A stretch of DNA of 7,822 bases from Opitutaceae bacterium UBA4094 (GTDB lineage Bacteria; Verrucomicrobiota; Verrucomicrobiia; Opitutales; Opitutaceae): assembly GCA_002382525.1 (NCBI GenBank), contig DFYA01000266.1:34063-41884 (forward strand), in the 5' to 3' direction. The translations under genes and the position numbers were made by a program. The notes below the pieces were generated by a model that saw nothing but the letters and a program-made list of their open reading frames with translations, made no database searches and had not been told where the DNA came from. Position 1 is the first letter of the stretch. Each line of letters starts with the position of its first letter. Shown piece by piece: positions 1 through 7,616 of this stretch.

Positions 1-1580
1 TAGAAGGGGGATTCGGCGAAGACGAGGTAAGTGTCTTTTTCGGTCCTAACGATGTCGATGAGCGTCGTGTCGACGGTGAGGACGGTGTAGCCGGTGAAGA
101 GCGTGGGTGTTTGATCGACGGTTTCGCCTTCGGTGGCGGCGACAACGATCTCTTTTTTCTGGGCGGCGCGGGCGCGGTCGCGTTGACCCTCCATCAGCCG
201 TTCAAATTCGACGGTGTCCACGGTGAGTCCGCGCTCGGTGGCGAGGAGCTGCGTCATGTCCAAGGGGAAACCATAGGTGTCGTAGAGCTCGAAGGCGACA
301 GCACCGGAAACGTTGGAGCCGTTGGCGGTGGCTTTGGTGAAGATGGCGAGACCGCGTTCCAGCGTGCGGCCGAAGGACTCTTCTTCGCTGCGGATGACGC
401 GGCGGATGATGTCTTGGCGCTCGACCAACTCGGGGAAAACGGCGCCCAGCGATTCGACGACAGGGGAGACGAGTTGTTCGAAGAAGCCGGTCTTCAGGCC
501 GAGCTTGGTGCCGTAAAGAATACCGCGGCGGAGGATGCGGCGGATGACGTAGTTGCGGCCTTCGTTGCCGGGCATGATGCCATCGGCGATGGAGCAACTG
601 ATCGTGCGGGCGTGGTCGGCCAACACGCGGAAAGCGATGTCGGTGTTCTCCTGCTCGGAAAGGCCTTCGCGCTTGGTCGGGACGGTTTCGCGGTAGGTTT
701 TTCCGGAAAGTTCGGTGACCTTTTGGAAGAGCGGGGCGAAAACGTCGGCGTTGTAGTTCGATGGCTCGCGGGCGAAATCTTTGAAGCCGTTAGTCGTGGC
801 GTGAATGCCGGCAACGCGTTCGAAGCCCATGCCGGTGTCCACGTGTTTGGCGGCGAGCGGGGAAAAGGTGCCGTCGGCGTTGGCGTTGAACTGAATGAAG
901 ACGTGGTTCCAGATTTCGATGCAGCGCGGCGAGGAGCTGTTTACGAGTTCGCGTCCGGCTTGCTCGTCGTCCTTTTCGAGCAGGTTGAAGTGAATTTCGG
1001 AGCACGGGCCGCACGGACCGGTGTCGCCCATCTGCCAGAAGTTATCCTTGCGGTTGCCGTGCACAATGTGGATCGCGGGATCGAGGCCTTCGGCCTTGAA
1101 GAGCTCGGTCCAGATGGCGTTGGCTTCGGTGTCGAATTCCGACGGGTCGCCGGGTTTGGGGGCGTAGACGGTGGCGAAGAGACGTTTGGCGGGAATGCCC
1201 CAAACTTTCGTCAAAAGGTGCCAACCCCAAGTGATCGACTCCTTCTTGAAGTAGTCGCCGAACGACCAATTGCCCAACATCTCGAAAAGTGTGTGGTGGT
1301 AGGTGTCGTAGCCGACGTCTTCTAGATCGTTGTGTTTGCCGCCGGCGCGGATGCATTTCTGAGTGTCGGCGGCGCGGGTGTCTTTCGCAGGGCGGGCGCC
1401 GGCCCATTTGGAAACATCGGCGGCTTTGTCACCGAGGAAGATCGGCACGAACTGGTTCATGCCGGCGTTGGTGAAAAGCAGTCCCGGGGAGTCCGGAAGG
1501 AGGGACGATGAGGGGACGATCGTGTGGCCTTGCGAGGCGAAGAAATCGAGGAAGGACTGGCGGATCTCGGCTGAGGTCAT
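1..1580 (-). CDS. alaS: Alanyl-tRNA synthetase, N-terminal 526 residues (3' end outside window)
   Basis: Cytoplasmic class II aminoacyl-tRNA synthetase that charges tRNA-Ala with alanine in an ATP-dependent reaction. The minus-strand frame is open from ATG at 1580-1578 to the left edge. It begins MTSAEIRQSFLDFF, followed by the AlaS signatures LLFTNAGMNQF (residues 35-44), GGKHNDLEDVG (80-90), HHTLFEMLGNWSFGDYF (95-111), the motif 2 region KDNFWQMGDTGPCGPCSEIH (178-197), motif 3 VDTGMGFERV (247-256) and FELYDTYGFPLDMT (430-443). The catalytic and tRNA-recognition parts are present. The frame leaves the window at FAESPF, just where E. coli AlaS continues into its AESGGQ editing-domain motif, so the editing and C-terminal parts are off-window (full AlaS is about 875 residues). 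Relative to E. coli there is an insertion around residues 262-312. There is no frameshift or internal stop, and no clear Shine-Dalgarno sequence precedes the ATG. The gene diverges from the kinase operon and is unlikely to be functionally tied to it. Confidence 0.98.
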   Translation of the reverse strand, partial: MTSAEIRQSFLDFFASQGHTIVPSSSLLPDSPGLLFTNAGMNQFVPIFLGDKAADVSKWAGARPAKDTRAADTQKCIRAGGKHNDLEDVGYDTYHHTLFEMLGNWSFGDYFKKESITWGWHLLTKVWGIPAKRLFATVYAPKPGDPSEFDTEANAIWTELFKAEGLDPAIHIVHGNRKDNFWQMGDTGPCGPCSEIHFNLLEKDDEQAGRELVNSSSPRCIEIWNHVFIQFNANADGTFSPLAAKHVDTGMGFERVAGIHATTNGFKDFAREPSNYNADVFAPLFQKVTELSGKTYRETVPTKREGLSEQENTDIAFRVLADHARTISCSIADGIMPGNEGRNYVIRRILRRGILYGTKLGLKTGFFEQLVSPVVESLGAVFPELVERQDIIRRVIRSEEESFGRTLERGLAIFTKATANGSNVSGAVAFELYDTYGFPLDMTQLLATERGLTVDTVEFERLMEGQRDRARAAQKKEIVVAATEGETVDQTPTLFTGYTVLTVDTTLIDIVRTEKDTYLVFAESPF

Positions 1581-1852
1581 GGAGCAAAAAATAAAACGGC
1601 GAGCACAGAGGGCGCGCGAGCGGTTAGCAAGGCGTGATTCGACGAGGCCACGCCCGCAGCATTATCCATGCATTAAGTAGGGGGAACTCCTCACTTATTG
1701 TTTTCCAAGGATTTGGGTAGGTTGCGGACTTGCTAAGGAGGGCGGATCGACGGAGTGTTCGCCGTCCTGTTCGGATCGGCAACCCCTTGACCGACAAAAG
1801 GCAAAAATGCGGCGATTGCGCCGCTATCTCCGCACCCGCACGCCCTATTTTT
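1581..1852. other. Divergent intergenic region between alaS and the signalling operon
   Basis: This 272-base spacer must hold the promoters for both alaS (minus) and the kinase operon (plus). I see no convincing paired -35/-10 boxes for either. Isolated candidates are GATAAT on the minus strand (1666-1661) and TTGACC on the plus strand (1787-1792), both without a good partner at 16-18 bases. An 8-base inverted repeat, TTAGCAAG (1624-1631) and CTTGCTAA (1729-1736), flanks the middle of the spacer. The kinase frame is open back to a TTG at 1730, but that stretch is arginine-rich and looks non-coding. No tRNA, small RNA or terminator is recognisable. Confidence 0.6.
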
Positions 1853-4294
1853 ATGAGTGACCTCAACCCCCAGGCCACGCCGATCAAGGAGCCTGCATCC
1901 CGGCAGTCGGACGCAGCCGGCGGCCTGCGGGGTGAGTCGATCCGATATGGCTCAACGGTAGTCGTCACGGGGGCGATGATCTGGACGCGTGTGGCGTTGG
2001 ACCCTTGGCTGGATTATCGCTCGACGCTCATCGTCCTACTCGTTCCGATTATCCTGTGCTCGTATTTTGGCGGCCTCGGGCCTGGACTCGTGGCGACGTT
2101 TATGGCGGCCGTGGGTGCGATGTATTTTCTCATCCCGCCCACATACTCCTTCGGCTTCGGAGTGGCGGGCGATTACGTGCAGTGGCTAATTTTGGTGGTC
2201 GCGGGATTGCTCGTGAGCGGCCTCAACGGTGCGCTGCTGCTGGCTCGCCGCCGGGATCGTGCCGTGATCGAGCAACTCCGTAAAGCGCGTGAGATGCTCC
2301 GGGCCTCAACTAAAGAAGCGGGCGATCTACGCGCGGCGCTGGATGAACACGCCATCGTGGCGATCACGGACGCGCGCGGTAAAATCACGTTTGTAAACGA
2401 TAAGTTTTGCGCGATTTCGCAGTATTCCCGGGAGGAACTTATCGGGCAGGACCACCGGATCATCAATTCGGGAGAGCACCCCTCTTCGTTTTTCCGAAAC
2501 CTGTGGGCAACGATCGGCCGCGGGCAGGTCTGGCACGGGGAAATCCAAAATCGGGCAAAGGACGGTTCGTATTACTGGGTGGATACAACAATCGTCCCGT
2601 TCGTGGATGCGACGGGCAAACCGACTCAATACGTGGCGATCAGGGCGGACATTACCGAGCGGAAGCGGGGCGAATTGGCGTTGATCGTCAGCGAAAAACG
2701 CTTTCGTGAGACGCTAGATAACCTGATGGAGGGTTGTCAGATCATGGGCAGGGACTGGCGCTACATCTACGTGAACGCGGTTGCCGCAGAGCATGGTCGA
2801 AGGCCCGCCGCGGAGTTGATCGGCAGCACGATCATGGAGAGCTTTCCGGGTATTGAAGAGACGGAGGTCTTTGCCGCGATGAAGGCGTGCATGGCGGGGC
2901 AGCCGGCGCGCGAGATGGAGAACGAATTCACTTATCCAGACGGGACCAAAGCTTGGTTTCACCTGATCATCCAGCCGGTTCCGGAAGGCGTATTTACGCT
3001 GTCGGCGGATATCACCGAGCGTAAAAAGGCCGAGCGCCGGCTGGCGACGCAGAGCGCGGTGAGCCGTGTGCTCGCTTCCTCAAGCTCGTTGGAGGAGGCG
3101 GCGCCGCTGGTCTTGGGGGCGATCGCCGGGTCTGAGCGCTGGGACTTCGGTGCGTTGTGGCTCGTCGACGAGGAAGCCGGCGTGTTGCGGTGTCGCGACA
3201 CCTGGCATCGCGACGGGGTCGCCGCCGACGATTTGATTGCCCGCACGAAGGCGCTCGCCTTCGCCCGCGGCGCCGGCCTGCCGGGGCGCGTGTGGGCCGT
3301 TGCGGAGCCGGTCCTCATTGCGGATCTCACGGTCGATTCCAACTACCCGCGCGCGCCGCTGGCGTTGTCTGCGGGATTACGAAGTGCGCTTGGCTTCCCG
3401 CTGTTCCAAGGCGGCCGAGTAAGTGGCGTCGTCGATTTTATGGCGGCCTCCGCTCCCGAACCCGACGAACGGCTCAACGAGATGTTAGATCTGATCGGGC
3501 GGCAAATCGGCTTGTTCATCCAGCGCCGGCACGCGGAGGACGAAGTGCGGCGGCTGAACGCAGAATTAGAAAGCCGGGTCGCCGAGCGGACGACGCAATT
3601 GGAGGCGGCCAACAAGGAACTGGAGGCATTCTCCTATTCGGTGTCCCACGATTTGCGCGCGCCGTTGCGGGCGGTGGACGGGTTTTCGCAGGCATTGGTG
3701 GAGGACTTCGGTGACCAACTTCCGGATGATGGCCGGGGCTATCTCACGACCATTCGCAGCGAAACCCAACGCATGGGCGATTTGATCGACGATCTTCTTA
3801 CGTTTTCACGACTCAGCCGTGCATCGCTCGAGCGGCTTCCGGTGAACACGAATGCATTGGTGCGCTCGGTGGTGCAGGATCTGCAGACCGCCTATCCCGA
3901 TCGGCAGGTCGAGTGGGTGGTCGGAGAACTCCCACCCTGCGAAGGTGATCTCTCGTTACTCAAACAGGTTTGGATCAACATCCTCGCGAACGCGCTCAAA
4001 TACACCGGGCGCCGAGACGTCGCGCGGATCGAGGTTTGCAGCCGGCGGACGGAATCCGGGGCGCCCGTTTATTTGGTGAAGGACAACGGCGCGGGTTTCG
4101 ACATGCGTTATGCGGACAAACTCTTCGGAGTGTTCCAGCGGTTGCATCGAGCCGAGGATTACGAGGGCACGGGCGTAGGCCTCGCCATCGTGCAACGCAT
4201 CATCCACCGCCACGGCGGGCGTGTGTGGGCGGAAGGCGTCGTGAACGAAGGCGCCACTTTTTATTTCACACTCAACCAAGAGACACCCCAATGA
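1853..4294 (+). CDS. Membrane sensor histidine kinase (DUF4118-PAS-PAS-GAF-HisKA-HATPase)
   Basis: An 813-residue sensor kinase that should autophosphorylate on His599 and pass phosphate to the regulator encoded just downstream. Residues 33-132 form a KdpD-type DUF4118 membrane module: hydrophobic segments at about 34-48, 58-72, 76-94 and 108-131, with YFGGLGPGL at 71-79 and a basic ARRR stop at 131-134. Two PAS domains follow (about 160-272 and 278-392, each ending in DITER), then a GAF domain (about 400-558) and a short coiled coil. The H-box SYSVSHDLRAPLRAVDGF spans 594-611. The ATPase has its N-box near 707-717 (Asn713), G1 DNGAGFD (744-750) and G2 EGTGVGLAIV (771-780), so it looks catalytically intact. 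The kinase core resembles bacteriophytochrome-type kinases, but there is no phytochrome PHY module. ATG at 1853 was chosen because the DUF4118 module starts soon after it. A TTG at 1730 would add 41 arginine-rich residues. The ligand is unknown. Confidence 0.95.
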   Translation: MSDLNPQATPIKEPASRQSDAAGGLRGESIRYGSTVVVTGAMIWTRVALDPWLDYRSTLIVLLVPIILCSYFGGLGPGLVATFMAAVGAMYFLIPPTYSFGFGVAGDYVQWLILVVAGLLVSGLNGALLLARRRDRAVIEQLRKAREMLRASTKEAGDLRAALDEHAIVAITDARGKITFVNDKFCAISQYSREELIGQDHRIINSGEHPSSFFRNLWATIGRGQVWHGEIQNRAKDGSYYWVDTTIVPFVDATGKPTQYVAIRADITERKRGELALIVSEKRFRETLDNLMEGCQIMGRDWRYIYVNAVAAEHGRRPAAELIGSTIMESFPGIEETEVFAAMKACMAGQPAREMENEFTYPDGTKAWFHLIIQPVPEGVFTLSADITERKKAERRLATQSAVSRVLASSSSLEEAAPLVLGAIAGSERWDFGALWLVDEEAGVLRCRDTWHRDGVAADDLIARTKALAFARGAGLPGRVWAVAEPVLIADLTVDSNYPRAPLALSAGLRSALGFPLFQGGRVSGVVDFMAASAPEPDERLNEMLDLIGRQIGLFIQRRHAEDEVRRLNAELESRVAERTTQLEAANKELEAFSYSVSHDLRAPLRAVDGFSQALVEDFGDQLPDDGRGYLTTIRSETQRMGDLIDDLLTFSRLSRASLERLPVNTNALVRSVVQDLQTAYPDRQVEWVVGELPPCEGDLSLLKQVWINILANALKYTGRRDVARIEVCSRRTESGAPVYLVKDNGAGFDMRYADKLFGVFQRLHRAEDYEGTGVGLAIVQRIIHRHGGRVWAEGVVNEGATFYFTLNQETPQ

Positions 4295-4758
4295 ACACAG
4301 CCACCCCGGACAGCATCGAAATCCTTCTTGTGGAGGATAACCCCAACGATCTCGCGCTGACCCAGCGCGCGCTGAAAAAGGCGCGGCTGGCGAACAACCT
4401 TCACGTCTGCCGCGACGGCGCGGAGGCTCTGGAGTTCCTGTTTGGAGAGGGGCCTCATTCCGTGCGGGGCTGCGGGCAGCTTCTCCGCGTGGTGTTGTTG
4501 GATATAAAACTGCCCAAAGTGGACGGGCTGGAGGTGCTCCGCCGATTGAAGTCTGACCCGCGCACCAGATCGATACCGGTCGTGATGCTCACGTCCTCCA
4601 AAGAGCAGAAAGACGTGATCGAGAGCTACAATCTGGGGGTGAACAGCTACATTGTTAAACCGGTCAACTTCGAGGGATTTTCGGCGGCGGTGGAGCAGTT
4701 GGGCATGTATTGGCTGCTGGTAAACCAGTCTCCCACTCAAGAATCTGCGGGACGCTGA
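4291..4758 (+). CDS. Single-domain response regulator, Rcp1-like (CheY fold)
   Basis: A 155-residue stand-alone receiver protein that should accept phosphate on Asp71. Acidic residues Glu15-Asp16 lie in LLVEDNPND (12-20). The phosphorylation site is LLDIKLPKVDGLEVL (69-83), the switch threonine is Thr101 in VVMLTSS (97-103), and the conserved lysine is Lys123 in SYIVKPV (119-125). The longer loop after helix 2 and the C-terminal segment FEGFSAAVEQLGMYWLLVN are typical of Rcp1-like regulators, which usually sit next to bacteriophytochrome-type kinases. There is no DNA-binding or enzymatic output domain. The ATG overlaps the stop of the upstream kinase by four bases (ATGA), which implies translational coupling and makes that kinase the likely partner. 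The next gene begins one base after this stop codon. Confidence 0.96.
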   Translation: MNTATPDSIEILLVEDNPNDLALTQRALKKARLANNLHVCRDGAEALEFLFGEGPHSVRGCGQLLRVVLLDIKLPKVDGLEVLRRLKSDPRTRSIPVVMLTSSKEQKDVIESYNLGVNSYIVKPVNFEGFSAAVEQLGMYWLLVNQSPTQESAGR

Positions 4759-4759
4759 G

Positions 4760-7069
4760 ATGACGATGACTAAACGACTCAAGGTTTTGTTTGCCGAGGA
4801 CAACCAGGCGGACGCCGAACTGGTGCTTCGTCAACTGCGTCGCGACGGCTTCGAGCTGGAGGTGACGCGGGTGGACACCGAAGCGGCATTCATCGCGGGA
4901 ATTCATGACGGACTCGACCTGATTATCTCCGACTACGACATTGGCGGTTTTAACGGACTGCGTGCGCTTGAGCTCCTGAAACAACGCGGCGTGGACGTGC
5001 CGTTCATCCTGATCTCCGGAACCATCGGCGAGGATCTCGCCGTTGAGGCGATCAAGCTCGGCGCGTCGGATTATTTATTGAAGGACCGGTTGGTGCGCCT
5101 CGGCACCGCGGTGACGCAGGCGATCATGGAGGGCCGGTTGCGCCGTGAGCGCCGTCAGGCGGAGGCGGCGCTCGCGGTGAGCGAGTCGCGTTACCGGCTG
5201 CTGGTGGAGCAGGCGTCGGACGGCATATTCACGGTGTCGAGCGATGGGCGTTACACTGACGCGAACGCTCGCGGGTTGGAGATGGTGCAGTTTGATCGAG
5301 AGGCGATTTTGAAACTAAGGCTGGGTGACCTGATCGCCGAGGACGATAGATCCCGACTCGTGGCGGAAGTGTCGGGCCTCCGCACCGGTGACGTTCGTGT
5401 ATCTGAGTTTAGGATACGCCGACGGGATGGTTCTTGTTTCGACGCCGAGATCAGCGCACGCGCGCTGCCCGACGGGCAATTGCTGGGAATCGTGCGCGAC
5501 CTGACCGAGCGCCGACGGTCGGAGCACGCGCTGCGCGAGAGCGAAGAGCGGTTCCGCCAGCTGGCGGAGAACATCCACGAGGTGTTCTGGATGACGGACC
5601 CGATCCATCGGCGGACGCTCTACGTGAGCCCGGCCTACGAAACGATTTGGGGACGCACATGTGAGAGCCGTTATGCGGCGCCGGAAACGTGGCTAGACGC
5701 CATCCACCCGGAGGACCGCGCGCGAGTTTCCGCAGCGTCGGAAGCGGCCATCGATGGCGGGTATCATGAAGTTTATCGCGTCGTGCGACCCGACGAGTCT
5801 CTGCGTTGGGTGCGCGACCGAGCTTTCCCGATCAAAGACGCCAGCGGCAAAGTTTATCGAATCGTAGGCACTGCCGAAGACATCACGGAGCAGCACCAGC
5901 TCGAGGAGCAGTTTCGGCAGGCGCAAAAAATGGAGGCGATCGGAACACTTGCCGGAGGTATCGCGCACGATTTTAATAACATTCTCGGTGCCATCATTGG
6001 CTACGCGGAGCTGACGCAGCTCGATCTCAAAGGACATCCCACGTCGCTGCGCTACCTTGATCTGGTTCTTCAAGGGGCACATCGAGCGGCCGCGCTCGTG
6101 CGGCAGATTCTGGCGTTCAGCCGGCAGCAGGAGCAGCAGCGCATCGCGGTGCAACTGCGTCACGTAGTGTCGGAGCCGTTGAAACTTTTGCGGGCAACGT
6201 TACCCGCGATGATCGAATTCGACGTTCAACTCGCCAGTAATCTGCCGGCGGTTCGGGCGGATACGACTCAGGTGCACCAAGTCGTGATGAATCTCTGCAC
6301 CAACGCGGCGCACGCAATGCGCAATCAACCGGGAAAGCTCTCTGTGCTTCTCGACAAAGTCGTCATGGATGCGCGCAACGTGATCACCGGTGTCCCGCTC
6401 AAACCGGGCAGCTACGTGCGCTTGACCGTGAGCGACACCGGCTGCGGCATGGACCGAGCCACGCAGGAGCGCATCTTTGAACCGTTCTTCACGACCAAAC
6501 AACCGGGCGAAGGCACCGGGCTTGGCCTCTCGGTGGTGCATGGGATCATGCAAAGTCACGAGGGGGCACTCACGGTTGAAAGTCTTCCGGGCGCCGGGTC
6601 GACGTTTCGTGTGTTTTTCCCCGCCGACGGCGGCCGGGTGCCGGAGGCCGGTGCTGCGGTGAGCCCGGACGTCGCACACGGCACGGGCGAGCGCGTGCTC
6701 TTTGTGGACGACGAACAGGCGATTGCGGAGCTGGGTAAATCCATTCTGGAAGCTCTGAACTATCGAACGACGTCGGTAACGGATGCCGGCGAGGCGTTGG
6801 AGTTGTTCCGAGCCACGCCCCATGCGTTCGATGTTGTGATCACCGACATGAGCATGCCGAAGATGATGGGCACGGAATTGGTCGCCCAATTGCTCGCTAT
6901 CCGGCCAGATATTCCGATCATCCTCACGACCGGCTACACAGCGACGCTTTGCCCCGAGACCATCAACGAGGTCGGCGCGAGTGAACTCCTAATGAAGCCC
7001 TTCGCTTTTCAGTCTATCGGAGACGCCATGAAACGCACGCTCGCTCGTTCCACCTCACCCATCAACTGA
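4760..7069 (+). CDS. Hybrid sensor histidine kinase (REC-PAS-PAS-HisKA-HATPase-REC)
   Basis: A 769-residue hybrid kinase with no membrane segment, so probably cytoplasmic. Domain order: an N-terminal receiver (about 7-122, acceptor Asp58 in ISDYDIGGFNGL, Lys108 in YLLKDRL), PAS 1 (about 141-252, ending DLTERR), PAS 2 (about 258-378, ending EDITEQ), HisKA with His403 in GGIAHDFNNILGAIIGYAEL, HATPase (N-box MNLCTNAAHAM near 507-517, G1 DTGCGMD from 559, F-box FEPFFTTK, G2 GEGTGLGLSVV near 583-593), and a C-terminal receiver (about 644-762, acidic pair Asp650/Asp651, acceptor Asp696 in ITDMSMPKMMG, Lys746 in LMKPF). The HDFNN H-box places it in the NtrB-like kinase group. The N-terminal receiver is atypical: no proline follows DYDI, and its lysine is followed by Asp, not Pro. 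The start may be Met1 (4760) or Met3 (4766). It could take input from the preceding regulator's kinase, but no partner can be proved from sequence. Confidence 0.96.
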   Translation: MTMTKRLKVLFAEDNQADAELVLRQLRRDGFELEVTRVDTEAAFIAGIHDGLDLIISDYDIGGFNGLRALELLKQRGVDVPFILISGTIGEDLAVEAIKLGASDYLLKDRLVRLGTAVTQAIMEGRLRRERRQAEAALAVSESRYRLLVEQASDGIFTVSSDGRYTDANARGLEMVQFDREAILKLRLGDLIAEDDRSRLVAEVSGLRTGDVRVSEFRIRRRDGSCFDAEISARALPDGQLLGIVRDLTERRRSEHALRESEERFRQLAENIHEVFWMTDPIHRRTLYVSPAYETIWGRTCESRYAAPETWLDAIHPEDRARVSAASEAAIDGGYHEVYRVVRPDESLRWVRDRAFPIKDASGKVYRIVGTAEDITEQHQLEEQFRQAQKMEAIGTLAGGIAHDFNNILGAIIGYAELTQLDLKGHPTSLRYLDLVLQGAHRAAALVRQILAFSRQQEQQRIAVQLRHVVSEPLKLLRATLPAMIEFDVQLASNLPAVRADTTQVHQVVMNLCTNAAHAMRNQPGKLSVLLDKVVMDARNVITGVPLKPGSYVRLTVSDTGCGMDRATQERIFEPFFTTKQPGEGTGLGLSVVHGIMQSHEGALTVESLPGAGSTFRVFFPADGGRVPEAGAAVSPDVAHGTGERVLFVDDEQAIAELGKSILEALNYRTTSVTDAGEALELFRATPHAFDVVITDMSMPKMMGTELVAQLLAIRPDIPIILTTGYTATLCPETINEVGASELLMKPFAFQSIGDAMKRTLARSTSPIN

Positions 7070-7076
7070 CTTAGCC

Positions 7077-7448
7077 ATGTCTAGCATTCTGCTTATTGAA
7101 GATGATTCCAACTTTCGGGTTATGCTGTGCATCGCACTCCGCCAGATGGGGCACGAAGTCGTGGAGGCTTCCGAGGGAGAACATGGTGTGGGTCTCTTTG
7201 AAACGGGCCGTTTCGACCTCGTAATAACCGACCTGATCATGCCCGGGCAGGAAGGAATCGAGACCATCACCAAGCTCATTAAAAAACATCCGACCGCGCG
7301 AATCATCGCGATGTCCGGAGGCGGAAGGACCTCGCCTGAAAGCTATCTCAAGATGGCGAAGCGGCTCGGCGCTAAAGAAATCCTCGCGAAGCCCTTTTCG
7401 ATGGACGAGTTGGGCTGTGCAGTTGAGCGGGTTCTTTCAGTGGGCTGA
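7077..7448 (+). CDS. Single-domain response regulator (CheY-like receiver)
   Basis: A 123-residue protein that is almost entirely one receiver domain. Visible are the acidic pocket LLIEDDSNF (5-13, Asp9/Asp10), the phosphorylation site LVITDLIMPGQEG with Asp52 (48-60), the switch serine Ser80 in IIAMSGGGR (76-84), and Lys105 in ILAKPFS (102-108). All residues needed for phosphotransfer are present, and there is no output domain. It starts seven bases after the hybrid kinase stop codon, so it is probably the last gene of the same transcript and the likely phosphate acceptor of that kinase. No convincing Shine-Dalgarno sequence precedes the ATG. It differs clearly from the Rcp1-like regulator upstream (shorter, different loop after the second helix), so the two probably serve different partners and are not recent duplicates. 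Confidence 0.96.
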   Translation: MSSILLIEDDSNFRVMLCIALRQMGHEVVEASEGEHGVGLFETGRFDLVITDLIMPGQEGIETITKLIKKHPTARIIAMSGGGRTSPESYLKMAKRLGAKEILAKPFSMDELGCAVERVLSVG

Positions 7449-7568
7449 GCCGACACGCGGCGAAAAGTGCCTGCCAACGAGGCCACAGACTGCGGCTGCG
7501 GTTATATGTATGGCGTTTGCGGCCTTTCATTCTTAGCATCTCGGACGTAAAGCAGGGGAAAATCCGCC
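7449..7568. other. Intergenic spacer after the second response regulator
   Basis: About 120 bases between the regulator stop codon and the leader hairpin. There is no run of T preceded by a strong stem, so I cannot name a terminator for the upstream operon. The weak GCCG/CGGC stem at 7449-7461 has only four pairs. AT-richer DNA near 7501-7510 (GTTATATGTA) could form part of a promoter for the next gene, but no matching -35 box is evident. A 75-residue frame starting at 7517 crosses this region but looks like no known protein. Confidence 0.5.
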
Positions 7569-7612
7569 GTGAGGTTTGCGCTGTTGGGACAGCGCCTCGC
7601 CTGAAACCTCAC
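7569..7612 (+). promoter_or_regulatory. Long interrupted hairpin in the leader of the PAS-domain gene
   Basis: Two nested perfect inverted repeats share one continuous 5' arm. The outer stem is GTGAGGTTT (7569-7577) with AAACCTCAC (7604-7612). The inner stem is GCGCTGT (7578-7584) with ACAGCGC (7589-7595), closing a TGGG loop (7585-7588). The 3' side carries an eight-base bulge, CTCGCCTG (7596-7603). That gives 16 base pairs in total, ending four bases before the ATG at 7617. No T-run follows on either strand, so an intrinsic terminator is unlikely. It may control translation or transcript stability, or be a protein-binding operator. The pairing is directly visible, but the function is inferred. 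It matches no riboswitch class I recognise. Confidence 0.65.
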
Positions 7613-7616
7613 AGCC

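Noticed and set aside
111..1325. Long plus-strand open frame of 404 codons opposite alaS
   Set aside because: It is the antisense shadow of a clearly conserved AlaS frame in GC-rich DNA. Its translation is Gly/Val/Glu-rich with no recognisable domain.
1363..1680. Plus-strand 105-codon frame at the start of alaS
   Set aside because: It is mostly antisense to the AlaS N-terminus. The remainder runs into the spacer with an Arg-rich, featureless translation.
1624..1968. Minus-strand 114-codon frame across the spacer and the kinase start
   Set aside because: It overlaps the start of the membrane kinase, has no domain signature and would cover the likely promoter region.
3970..4758. 262-codon reading of the Rcp1-like regulator frame that begins inside the kinase
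   Set aside because: Only the part from ATG 4291 is receiver-like. The upstream part is an out-of-frame reading of the kinase ATPase domain. The ATGA overlap fixes the start.
6200..6889. Minus-strand 229-codon frame opposite the hybrid kinase
   Set aside because: It is antisense to the conserved HATPase and receiver domains. It is His/Arg-rich with no recognisable family.
7569..7612. Intrinsic terminator for the signalling operon
   Set aside because: The stem is strong, but no T-run follows it on either strand, and its 3' end is four bases from a start codon.
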